This document shows positions 54,190 to 62,536 of a stretch of 64,000 nt of DNA, piece by piece. The position numbers were made by a program, and so were the translations under genes. This stretch comes from JBGTLA01 sp041744375 (lineage in GTDB: Bacteria; Actinomycetota; Acidimicrobiia; Spongiisociales; ZC4RG35): the NCBI GenBank assembly GCA_041744375.1, contig JBGTLA010000078.1, positions 1 through 64,000 of the forward strand. Direction: 5' to 3'. The notes beneath the pieces were generated by a model. That model had not been told where the DNA came from. It ran no database searches and saw only the letters and a program-made list of their open reading frames with translations. Numbering within the stretch: the stretch's first letter is position 1; each line of letters starts with the position of its first letter.

Positions 54190-56927
54190 TCCTCGGCGGC
54201 CATTCGACGGAGCACATAGTGGAGGATGCCACCGTTGCGGAGATACTCCACCTCGATGGGGGTGTCGACCCGGGCCCGGGTGGTGAACGTCAGCACCGAC
54301 CCGTCTCCTCTGGTGGCAGTGACTGCGATGGCTCGCCGTGGGCTCAGGTCGTCGTCGACGTTGACGTCGTAGGTCTCGGTGCCGTCGAGTCCCAGCGAGC
54401 CGGCCGACTCGCCCTCGGTGTACTCGAGTGGAAGGACACCCATCATCACCAGGTTGGAGCGGTGTATTCGCTCAAAAGATTCAGCTATCACGGCCTTGAC
54501 GCCGAGCAGGAAGGTCCCTTTGGCGGCCCAGTCGCGTGACGAGCCCATCCCGTAGTCCTGGCCGGCCAGCACCACCAACGGCACGTGCTCCTGCTGGTAG
54601 TGCATGGAGGCGTCGTAGATCGAGGTGACCTCGCCTGTGAGGAAATCCGTTGTCCACCCACCCTCGGTGCCCGGGGCCAACTGGTTGCGCACGCGGATGT
54701 TGGCGAACGTGCCTCTCGTCATCACTCGGTCGTTGCCGCGTCGTGATCCGTACGAGTTGAACATCGCCGGCTGCACCCCTTCGGAGATGAGATAGCTCCC
54801 GGCGGGCGACTTCGCAGAGATGGCGCCGGCCGGACTGATGTGGTCCGTGGTGATCGAGTCCCCCAGCTTGACGAGAACCCGCGCTCCGGCGATGGGGGAG
54901 ATGGGATGGATCTCTGAGGTGAGGTCCCTGAAGAACGGAGGCTCCTGGACGTAGGTGGAGTCAGCCGACCAGGGATAGAGCGCAGAAGGTGCCGTCTCAA
55001 TCTGGCGCCACTCGTCGGCTCCCGTGAACACGTCGGCGTACTTACGGCGAAACTTGTCTTGGTCTACGTGCTCGGCCACCACCGCCGCTATCTCCGCCTG
55101 AGTCGGCCACAGATCGCGCAGGAAGACATCGGCGCCCTTCTCGTCGACGCCGAGGGGCTCTGAGATCGGGTCCCAGTCCACGGTTCCCGCCAGGGCGTAC
55201 GCGACAACCAGGGGCGGGGAGGCCAGATAGTTGGCCTGCACGTCGGGCGATATCCGGCCCTCGAAGTTGCGATTTCCCGACAGCACCGCCGCGGCCACGA
55301 TGTCGGCCTCGGCGATCGCCTCCGAGATCGGCTCGGGAAGCGGCCCGGAATTGCCGATGCAGGTGGTGCAGCCATAGCCGACGACGTGGAATCCAAGCGC
55401 CTCCAGATCATCCATCAGTCCGGCCGCCTCGAGGTATTCCGTCACGACCTGTGAACCCGGGGCGAGCGAGCTCTTCACCCACGGACGACGGGTTAGCCCC
55501 AGGTTCACTGCTTTGCGGGCGACTAGCCCGGCACCCACCATCACGTCGGGGTTGGAGGTGTTGGTGCACGATGTGATGGCCGCAATGACCACTGCCCCGT
55601 CCTCGAGCTCGAACGTGTTCCCCGCGTAGGTGACCTCCACCCCGCGCGACCGTTCCAGGACATCGGTGGCGGTGGGGGCAGTGGCACCGCCTTCATCGGC
55701 CCAATCGGTGATCGTTCCCGGACCGTTCCCGCTGTCTCGGCCGAAAGTGATTTCGAGATCCTGGCGCCATTGGGTCTTCATCCCGGTCAGGTCGATGCGA
55801 TCTTGAGGTCGTTTCGGACCCGCCAAGGCCGGCAACACGCTGGACATGTCGAGGTCGAGTTCGGTCGAGTAGGCGATCTGGCGGGCGTCGTCGCGCCACA
55901 GGCCCTGCTCGCGGTAGTAGAGCTCGACGGTGTCTATCAGGTCTTCGTCTCGGCCCGTCAGGCGGAGATAGCGGATGGTCTGCTCGTCGACGGGAAAGAA
56001 TCCCACTGTGGCCCCATACTCGGGTGCCATGTTGGCGATGGTGGCCCGGTTGGCCACCGGCATGTTCGCCAAACCCGGTCCGTGGAACTCGACGAAGCGG
56101 CCCACCACACCATGCTCACGAAGCATCTGGGTGACGCGCAACACGAGGTCGGTGGCGGTGGCCCCCTCGGGGAGCGCACCGGTGAGCCGAAAGCCCACCA
56201 CCTCGGGCAGGAGCATGTAGATCGGTTGACCGACCATGGCCGCTTCGGCCTCGATGCCTCCGACCCCCCAACCGACCACGCCGAGGCCGTTGATCATGGT
56301 GGTGTGACTGTCGGTGCCCACCAGGGAGTCGGGGTAGAGCCAGGTGCCGTCGTCCCAAACAACCTTGGCCAGGTACTCGAGGTTCACTTGATGCACGATT
56401 CCGGTGGCGGGGGGGACGACCCGGAAGTTGTGGAAGGCCGACTGGCCCCACTTCAGAAACTCGTAGCGCTCTCGATTACGTTCGAACTCCTTTCGGGAGT
56501 TGATCATCAGCGCGTCGGAGCGGGCAAACGCATCGACCTGGACCGAGTGGTCTACGACGAGATCGGCGGGGATCTGCGGGTTCACCTTTTGGGCTGACTC
56601 CTCATCTCCGGTCATCGACACGATTGCCGAGCGCATGGCGGCCAGGTCCACGACTGCCGGCACTCCCGTGAAATCTTGCAGGACGACCCGACCGGGCACG
56701 AACGCGATCTCGTTCTCGCCGACGTTGTCGGCGTCGTAGGCGGCGATGGCCTCTACGTCGGCATCCGTGACGGCGATACCGTCACGGTTGCGCAACGCCG
56801 ACTCCATGAGCACCTTGATGGTGTAGGGGAGGTCGTGGATACCGGGCACGGCATCAAGTCGGGCGATCTGTCTTTCGCCCAAAGGCGTCGAGATCGACGA
56901 TGCGGATCCCGTCGAGTCAGTGGACAT
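54186..56927 (-). CDS. acnA: aconitate hydratase A
   Basis: From ATG 56927 (GGAAGGACAC site) this 913-residue enzyme converts citrate to isocitrate in the TCA cycle. The [4Fe-4S] cysteines are in ITSCTNTSNPDVM and YGCTTCIGNSGPL. The N-terminal DFTGVPAVVDLAAMR, VGTDSHTTMINGLGVVGWGVGG and the C-terminal domain SYGSRRGNDRVMTRGTFANIR and GSSRDWAAKGT are all present. An upstream extension to 57038 has no ribosome site. A SufR-like Fe-S regulator gene lies immediately upstream on the same strand. Confidence 0.96.
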   Translation of the reverse strand: MSTDSTGSASSISTPLGERQIARLDAVPGIHDLPYTIKVLMESALRNRDGIAVTDADVEAIAAYDADNVGENEIAFVPGRVVLQDFTGVPAVVDLAAMRSAIVSMTGDEESAQKVNPQIPADLVVDHSVQVDAFARSDALMINSRKEFERNRERYEFLKWGQSAFHNFRVVPPATGIVHQVNLEYLAKVVWDDGTWLYPDSLVGTDSHTTMINGLGVVGWGVGGIEAEAAMVGQPIYMLLPEVVGFRLTGALPEGATATDLVLRVTQMLREHGVVGRFVEFHGPGLANMPVANRATIANMAPEYGATVGFFPVDEQTIRYLRLTGRDEDLIDTVELYYREQGLWRDDARQIAYSTELDLDMSSVLPALAGPKRPQDRIDLTGMKTQWRQDLEITFGRDSGNGPGTITDWADEGGATAPTATDVLERSRGVEVTYAGNTFELEDGAVVIAAITSCTNTSNPDVMVGAGLVARKAVNLGLTRRPWVKSSLAPGSQVVTEYLEAAGLMDDLEALGFHVVGYGCTTCIGNSGPLPEPISEAIAEADIVAAAVLSGNRNFEGRISPDVQANYLASPPLVVAYALAGTVDWDPISEPLGVDEKGADVFLRDLWPTQAEIAAVVAEHVDQDKFRRKYADVFTGADEWRQIETAPSALYPWSADSTYVQEPPFFRDLTSEIHPISPIAGARVLVKLGDSITTDHISPAGAISAKSPAGSYLISEGVQPAMFNSYGSRRGNDRVMTRGTFANIRVRNQLAPGTEGGWTTDFLTGEVTSIYDASMHYQQEHVPLVVLAGQDYGMGSSRDWAAKGTFLLGVKAVIAESFERIHRSNLVMMGVLPLEYTEGESAGSLGLDGTETYDVNVDDDLSPRRAIAVTATRGDGSVLTFTTRARVDTPIEVEYLRNGGILHYVLRRMAAEE

Positions 56928-57096
56928 TGTGTCCTTCCGTTTGCGTGTCAGTTCTCCGAGTGTATTGAAGGCGTTCGCGAATAGGGCCGGCTCCATGTTC
57001 GAGGGACCCGTCATAGTCACCGCACGCAGTCCGGCCATCTACGTGCGAATGCTGTGAATCCGGTCGACGCCCACCCCAACCAGCGAGGTCACGCTC

Positions 57097-57828
57097 TCAC
57101 GATGACGAAATCGTCACCGGCACCTGTGTGATGCAATCGTCGTCTGGTCGCACGTGGGGTATGAGGATCGGGCGGCAATCGGCCGCCAAGGCCCCCATGA
57201 GGCCGGTGATGATGCCTCTGTCGAGGGAACAGACCACATCGGGATGGTCGGTGGCAGCTTCCCCGAAGGGGCAGTTCGTGGCGAGAAGCTGCTGGCCGGC
57301 GATGTCGGGATCCATGCTGAAACCCAGTCCGGTCATCGCCACCGCCACCGCCTGCACGGCGGCGCTGTAGCGGGCGTCTTCTGGGGCGCCGATCTCAGTT
57401 GCCAGCTCTCGGCCGTATTCAGCACCGATCTCTTGGGCGATGCGGGAGATGTCGGAAGGAGCGATGCGGGCGACGAGGCGCATGAGGAGGTCGGCGAGCA
57501 GCTCGTATCGACGGGGCGAGAAGTGCAACGACACTTCCCGACTGCTGGCCACGTACATCTTGGCGGGACGGCCTGCCCCCGCCCCCCCTTTTTCGACTGG
57601 TCGATGGCGCGACACGACCAACCATCCGTCGTCGGCCAGTTTGTCGAGGTGGTGGCGGGCGACATTGGGGTGGATCTCGAAGAGCTCGGCCACCCGGGCG
57701 GTCGTGAAGGGCTCGGCCGACTCGCGTACTGCGATGTAGATGGCTCGCCGCGTCGGATCTCCCAGCGCCGAGGTGAGGTCCCCGATGCGCTGGTCGAGAG
57801 TCGAATGGTCGCGAGAAAGGCTTTCCAT
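57097..57828 (-). CDS. SufR-like winged-helix regulator with four-cysteine Fe-S motif
   Basis: This 243-residue regulator has an N-terminal ArsR/DeoR-type helix-turn-helix (LTSALGDPTRRAIYIAVR, HPNVARHHLDKLADDGWLVV) and a C-terminal effector region. Cysteines at 186, 200, 218 and 232 resemble the Fe-S site of SufR. It is divergent from mrp and upstream of acnA, both Fe-S-linked, which fits a sensor of Fe-S or oxidative status. No suf genes are visible here. Confidence 0.83.
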   Translation of the reverse strand: MESLSRDHSTLDQRIGDLTSALGDPTRRAIYIAVRESAEPFTTARVAELFEIHPNVARHHLDKLADDGWLVVSRHRPVEKGGAGAGRPAKMYVASSREVSLHFSPRRYELLADLLMRLVARIAPSDISRIAQEIGAEYGRELATEIGAPEDARYSAAVQAVAVAMTGLGFSMDPDIAGQQLLATNCPFGEAATDHPDVVCSLDRGIITGLMGALAADCRPILIPHVRPDDDCITQVPVTISSS

Positions 57829-57842
57829 GTGGGGTTCTATCC

Positions 57843-57858
57843 AGTGAAAAGTATAGTG
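57843..57858. promoter_or_regulatory. overlapping -10 elements in the SufR-like/mrp divergent spacer
   Basis: The 68-bp spacer between the divergent genes carries AGTATAGTGC. It reads TATAGT rightward and TATACT leftward (shared AGTATAGT core), so the two promoters would overlap and one bound regulator could control both. No clear -35 was found for either direction. Confidence 0.35.
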
Positions 57859-57896
57859 CTGGGGAGTCTCCTAGACGCTGCCCCCAAGGTGAATCA

Positions 57897-58982
57897 GTGC
57901 CCGAACCCTCCCCAGTTTCTCTGCGCGCCGCCGTTGAGTCGGTGACCGAGCCGTTGCTCGGCCGCAGTCTCGGCCAGCTCGGCTTGGTCGAGGACGTGCA
58001 CGAGAAGAGATTCGGGCAGAACGCTGCCAAGGTGAGGGTGGTGGTTCCCAACCATCCTCGATTGGCCGAACTCGATGCCTCGATCAAGAAGGCCGCGACT
58101 GATCCTCGGCTCAGTGTCGAGTTCGACGTCATGAACGACTCGGCTCGTCATGAACTCATGGAGCGTCTCCGATCGGAAGCCGGCCCGGGAGTTGGTCAAC
58201 CCGGCAACAGGACCCGAGTGGTAGCCGTGTCTTCGGGCAAAGGTGGGGTAGGCAAGTCGTCTGTCACCACCAACCTGTCGGTGGCTCTCAGCGGCTTGGG
58301 TCACCGGGTAGGGGTCATCGATGGAGACATCTGGGGATTCTCCATACCTCGCATGTTTGGCGTCGAGCGTCCCCCTGTCGTGATCGACGAGTCGATCATC
58401 CCTCCCATCTCCCATGGCGTTCAGGTCATGTCTATGGACTACTTCGTGCCCGACGACAAGGCAGTCATCTGGCGGGGACCAATGCTCCACAAGGCGATCG
58501 AGCAGTTTCTCACCGACGTCTTCTGGGACTCCCCCGACTTCTTGGTGGTGGACATGCCGCCGGGAACAGGTGACATCGCCATCTCCATGGCCCAGTTCCT
58601 TCCTCGAGCCCAGGTTCTCATCGTCACCACACCCCAGCCGACTGCCCAGCGAGTGGCCCGCCGGGCCGCCCTCATGGCTGCCCAGGTCGACCAAGAGGTC
58701 ATGGGGATCGTCGAGAACATGGCCTGGTTCACGGGCGACGACGGAACCCGCTACGAGATCTTCGGGGCCGGTGGCGGTGCCGCCCTCGCCGAGGAGTTGG
58801 GGGTGCCGCTCATGGTCCAGATTCCCCTCGTGCCCGCCATGCGGGAAGGGGCAGACGATGGACGGCCGGTGGCCGTCACTGCGCCCGAATCCGAAGCAGC
58901 CGCCGCCTTCGAGCGTCTGGCGGGGGCGGTGGTCGACGCCCGCCCCCGGGTCCGGACTCACCCCGACCTGGTCATCCGCTGA
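57897..58982 (+). CDS. mrp: Mrp/ApbC-type P-loop Fe-S carrier ATPase
   Basis: This 361-residue protein starts at GTG. It has an N-terminal DUF59/MIP18-like domain (about 10-85) followed by a MinD-like ATPase: deviant Walker A VSSGKGGVGKSS, DGDIWGFSIPRMFG and VVDMPPGTGD. The C-terminal CxxC found in many Mrp proteins is replaced by WFTGDDGTRYEIFG, a form I recall from actinobacterial homologues. It should carry or insert Fe-S clusters. Confidence 0.9.
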   Translation: MPEPSPVSLRAAVESVTEPLLGRSLGQLGLVEDVHEKRFGQNAAKVRVVVPNHPRLAELDASIKKAATDPRLSVEFDVMNDSARHELMERLRSEAGPGVGQPGNRTRVVAVSSGKGGVGKSSVTTNLSVALSGLGHRVGVIDGDIWGFSIPRMFGVERPPVVIDESIIPPISHGVQVMSMDYFVPDDKAVIWRGPMLHKAIEQFLTDVFWDSPDFLVVDMPPGTGDIAISMAQFLPRAQVLIVTTPQPTAQRVARRAALMAAQVDQEVMGIVENMAWFTGDDGTRYEIFGAGGGAALAEELGVPLMVQIPLVPAMREGADDGRPVAVTAPESEAAAAFERLAGAVVDARPRVRTHPDLVIR

Positions 58983-58988
58983 CTTCCG

Positions 58989-59813
58989 ATGCACCGGTGG
59001 AGGCGCTTCGGCCTGCCCCTCGTGTTGTGGCTGTTCGGGCTGGCCACCACCGTGTTCCTGTTCTCTATATGGGGGAGGGCGGTGGTCATCGACTCTCGAC
59101 TTCTGTCCGATGCCGCTGCCAAGGCCGGGTATTCCGAGGTGGTGGCCACCAGAGTTGAGTCATGGTTCAGTCGCGTTCTGTCCGATGTGGGTATGGGCGA
59201 CGACAGCGCCGTTCTCGGCGCGCAGATCGCGGCACTGCCGGAGGTGGGGTCGGCGAGTGCCGCACTGGTTCGTGAGGTGGTGCTGGCGGTAGCCGAACCG
59301 TCGGCGGGCCTGGTCGTGGTCGACGTTGCGGGGATTTACGCTCCTACTGTGCCGGCCATCACGTCGGCGCTGGCGTCGGTCGGGGTCGCCTCCGACACCG
59401 CCCAGGTCGGTGCCGTCGTAGACGCGCTCGACCCACTGGTGCTCCGGACGGATCCCGGCCCCCCGTTGGTCGGCCCTCAATCCCAAGGGGCCCGGTCGTT
59501 TACCCGGGCCACATTGCTCGCCTCTTTGGTGATGCTGGCGACGGGAGCGTCGGCCGTGAGGATGGCCGACGACCGCAGGCTCATGTTGAAGAGCTTGCTG
59601 ACGCGACTGGCCGTATCGGGGCTGACCTTCGCCGTATTCTTCCGCCTGAGCGCGTGGGTACTCGACCCCGGGGGCGGGAGGGCCACGGTGGGAGGGGGAT
59701 TAGCGGACGTGGTGGGATCCAAGTTGTGGATCCCCTTGGCCGTCGCACTGACCGCGACCGCCGCCCGGTGGCTGGTCCACCGCCGGGGCGAGAGCGGCGT
59801 CGAGAGTCTCTGA
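58989..59813 (+). CDS. hypothetical membrane protein
   Basis: This 274-residue protein has one N-terminal helix (about 9-30), an extracytoplasmic region of about 130 residues rich in Ala/Val, and three further helices near the C-terminus. No family is recognised. It follows mrp by 6 bp and is probably co-transcribed. It ends 1 bp before the converging RDD gene. Confidence 0.7.
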   Translation: MHRWRRFGLPLVLWLFGLATTVFLFSIWGRAVVIDSRLLSDAAAKAGYSEVVATRVESWFSRVLSDVGMGDDSAVLGAQIAALPEVGSASAALVREVVLAVAEPSAGLVVVDVAGIYAPTVPAITSALASVGVASDTAQVGAVVDALDPLVLRTDPGPPLVGPQSQGARSFTRATLLASLVMLATGASAVRMADDRRLMLKSLLTRLAVSGLTFAVFFRLSAWVLDPGGGRATVGGGLADVVGSKLWIPLAVALTATAARWLVHRRGESGVESL

Positions 59814-59814
59814 G

Positions 59815-60390
59815 CTACTTGGTGCGGATGACCTTGGTGCCGCCGGCGAACTCGTCGTGCCAACCTGTGTTCGTCGCCGAGGAGTTGATGGTCACGGCAA
59901 TATAGATGGCCATGGCCAGTTGAGCCAGTCCCCCAATGATGGGAATGATGGACAAGGCGTACCACCCGTTGCGCTTGATGGCGACTTCCATCGATGGGTT
60001 GGCACCATCTGGTCCCACCGTCTTGAGACCGAGCACCATCTTGCCCACCGTTTGGCCGGTACGGGCTTCCATGAGGGCGAAGTACCCGATGACAATGGCA
60101 GCCACCACCAGCGAACTGACGATCGAACCGATACCGAAACCCCCACCGAACATGTTGAAGCCGGTGGCGCCGGTCGTGAATATGGCGCCGATGACCAGAG
60201 GCACCACGATGACGAACGTGACGATACCGAGCAGGATGTGATCGATGAGGCGGGCGAGGAATCGGGTCCCCAGGTCGGCGGTCGATCCGACTCCGGTGGC
60301 CGGAACCGCCCCGGCGGCGGGGTCGGCCTGAAAGGCTGGATCCGTTGGCTGCTCCGGCTGTTCGGGCTGGTCTGGCACGTGATCGGTCAT
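59815..60390 (-). CDS. RDD-family membrane protein
   Basis: An AGGAG site six bases before ATG 60390 favours this start (an ATG at 60393 is adjacent). After a Pro/Gln/Glu-rich head (about 45 residues) come RDD helices. FLARLIDHILLGIVTFVIV holds the Arg-Asp pair, and MEARTGQTVGKMVLGLKTV follows. RDD proteins are small membrane proteins of largely unknown role. Confidence 0.85.
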   Translation of the reverse strand: MTDHVPDQPEQPEQPTDPAFQADPAAGAVPATGVGSTADLGTRFLARLIDHILLGIVTFVIVVPLVIGAIFTTGATGFNMFGGGFGIGSIVSSLVVAAIVIGYFALMEARTGQTVGKMVLGLKTVGPDGANPSMEVAIKRNGWYALSIIPIIGGLAQLAMAIYIAVTINSSATNTGWHDEFAGGTKVIRTK

Positions 60391-60490
60391 CATCGGCTCC
60401 TGCTTGTGGCTTGTACGAGGCCGAACCTTAGTTAGCGGTATCGCTCGCTGTGGCAATCGTCGCAATGAATCGCAAAATCCCGCCCGCGGC

Positions 60491-60880
60491 TCACACGGGC
60501 GGCAGCGAATCGGTGGTGATGCGGACGACCCACGTCAGGGCGAAGGCGCCCGCCGTGACCCTCAACAGTCGTTCGACCACACGCTGATCGACTGTGATCG
60601 GGCGCCCCCAGCGACGTGCCGCCGCCACACCCCACCAACCGGCCATCCAGGTTGCAGCCACCAAGACCAACGGGTGGTACGTGACGGCGGCCACCAGGTC
60701 ACCCTGCGCCAACGAGGCCGCCGCCCGGGTCAGACCGCATCCCGGGCACGCCATTCCGGTGACGAGGGCAAAAGGACACAAGGTGGGGCCGGTTTCGAAA
60801 CGAGACAGCGCCGCCAAGATCGCCACGGCACCCAGAGGAGCCATCCAGAGCCACGAGCGCCACCACCTGGCCACCGGCAC
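60491..60880 (-). CDS. DUF2752 membrane protein
   Basis: This 129-residue protein has three helices and the family motif CPFALVTGMACPGCGLTRA with a CPxCG pair. Function is unknown. It starts at 60880, 1 bp after the stop of the DUF4190-like gene, so the two form an operon. Confidence 0.83.
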   Translation of the reverse strand: MPVARWWRSWLWMAPLGAVAILAALSRFETGPTLCPFALVTGMACPGCGLTRAAASLAQGDLVAAVTYHPLVLVAATWMAGWWGVAAARRWGRPITVDQRVVERLLRVTAGAFALTWVVRITTDSLPPV

Positions 60881-60881
60881 C

Positions 60882-61181
60882 TCAGAATCCGGTGCTGAAC
60901 TCGTCGAGCATCCCGACGCTCAAGCCTCCGAGGATGATGAGGGCGCTGAAGGCGATGCCGATCACATAGAGCACGGCCACGACGATGGCGATGATCTTGG
61001 CGGCGTTGGCCGTTCCCTGCCCGCTCGGGTCGCGTCGACCGACCGCGATGGCATCGAGCTCGTTCTTCCCTTGGATGAAACCGACAATCGCGGCGGGACC
61101 GCAGCACACCAGGCCGACGATGCTCCAAATGAGGGCGCTCGTGGCCTGACTTGCCTCGGGATAGGCGGCGGGGACGGTCAT
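60882..61181 (-). CDS. DUF4190-like small membrane protein
   Basis: This 99-residue protein has two helices. It begins with a short Pro/Ala-rich head, then ATSALIWSIVGLVCCGPAAIVGFIQGKNELDAI, typical of the DUF4190 group, and a second helix IIAIVVAVLYVIGIAFSALII. An AGGGAG site precedes ATG 61181. Function is unknown. Confidence 0.75.
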   Translation of the reverse strand: MTVPAAYPEASQATSALIWSIVGLVCCGPAAIVGFIQGKNELDAIAVGRRDPSGQGTANAAKIIAIVVAVLYVIGIAFSALIILGGLSVGMLDEFSTGF

Positions 61182-61241
61182 TGTGTGGCTCCCTTCGGGC
61201 GGCTAGTGGCCCAGCACGCTACTCGCCGGTCGGTCGGTCCC

Positions 61242-62474
61242 CTACAACGAGCCGAGGCCGGCTTCGAATCGCTCGGCCATCTCTGTCACATGGGCGGGCG
61301 ACATGATCAGCGGCGGAGAGACCTGGAGGCCCCCTCCTCCGACCGCCCGGGTGAGGACTCCGGCCTGTCGGCATGCCGCCGCGGCGCGTGGCGCCAGCGT
61401 GTCGTCGGTCGTGTCCAACTGGATGGCGGCCAGCGCTCCCACCCCGGAGCGGATGTCGGTGACGATGTCGAGGTCTGTCAGCGGTGCCAGGGCCGCGGGT
61501 ATCTCCGTCTCCAGCTGGAGGGCCCGTTCAAGGATGCCCTCACGCTCGATGATGTCCATGACCACCAGGCCGGCTACGCAGGCTGCAGCATGTCCCGAGT
61601 AGGTGTAGCCGTGACGGAAGATGGTTCCCGGCTCATCGAAGAACGGCGCGGCGATGTGAGGGGCGGCGATGACCCCTCCCAGGGGCAGGTAGCCGCAGGT
61701 CGCTCCCTTGGCGAAGGTGATCAGGTCGGGCTCGAGGCCGAACCGGCCGGCCGCAAACCAATCGCCCACCCGGCCGAAGCCGGTGATGACCTCGTCGGAT
61801 ACATACACACCTCCGGCCGCCCTCACCGCCTCACGAACCCTCGTCAGGTACGACGTGGGAACCGGCCTGATTCCCCCGGCCCCCACCACCGCTTCGACGA
61901 AGATGCCGGCGATTCTCTCGGGCCCGGCGTGGTCGATGGCCTTTTCTACAGCCTCGGCGTCGTCGTGGGGGACGAAGACGATGTCGCCCACCAGCTCCCC
62001 GTAGCCGAGACGGTTCGGTTCCATGCCCCCCAGCGATGTTCCGTAGGTGTTCATGCCGTGATAGGCCCACTCCCGGGAGATGAACACCGTGCGCTCGGGC
62101 TGGCCGATGGCGGAGAAAAAGCGGCGGGCCAACTTGGCGGCGGTGTCGACGGCGTCGGAACCACCCGAGCCGAAAAAGACCTTCGAGGCCGGGTCGGGCG
62201 ACACGGCCGCTATCCGCTCCGCCAGGTCGATGGGAGGACGGGTGGCGTAGTCGATGAAACAGTGGAACGCCGGCAGCTTCTCCATCTGGCGTTGCACGGC
62301 GTCGGTGACCTCGCTGCGTCCGTAGCCGATGTTGGCGTACCACAGGCTGGCGGCCGCGTCGATGTAGCGGTTGCCCTCCTCGTCCTGGACGTAGACCCCG
62401 TCTGCTCGGTCGACGATGAACGGGTTGTGTTGCACGACATGCATGTCGGCGAAGGGATGCCAGAAAGCGCTCAT
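61242..62474 (-). CDS. class III (omega) aminotransferase
   Basis: This 410-residue fold-type I PLP enzyme has FFGSGGSDAVDTAAKLARRF for the phosphate-binding region and FISREWAYHGMNTYGTSLGG. The pyridine-N Asp is in VYVSDEVITGFGRVG and the Schiff-base Lys in LITFAKGATCGYLPLGG. It resembles beta-alanine/adenosylmethionine-type transaminases. The substrate is uncertain. It is divergent from the amidohydrolase gene across 62 bp. Confidence 0.88.
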   Translation of the reverse strand: MSAFWHPFADMHVVQHNPFIVDRADGVYVQDEEGNRYIDAAASLWYANIGYGRSEVTDAVQRQMEKLPAFHCFIDYATRPPIDLAERIAAVSPDPASKVFFGSGGSDAVDTAAKLARRFFSAIGQPERTVFISREWAYHGMNTYGTSLGGMEPNRLGYGELVGDIVFVPHDDAEAVEKAIDHAGPERIAGIFVEAVVGAGGIRPVPTSYLTRVREAVRAAGGVYVSDEVITGFGRVGDWFAAGRFGLEPDLITFAKGATCGYLPLGGVIAAPHIAAPFFDEPGTIFRHGYTYSGHAAACVAGLVVMDIIEREGILERALQLETEIPAALAPLTDLDIVTDIRSGVGALAAIQLDTTDDTLAPRAAAACRQAGVLTRAVGGGGLQVSPPLIMSPAHVTEMAERFEAGLGSL

Positions 62475-62536
62475 CCGGGAAGCGTAACGGCGAGCGCTCG
62501 CCGTCGGTGACGCAGAGCGGTTTTAGGATGCCGCCG

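Noticed and set aside
55770..56597. 275-codon plus-strand frame opposite acnA
   Set aside because: His/Gly-rich shadow of the aconitase coding strand.
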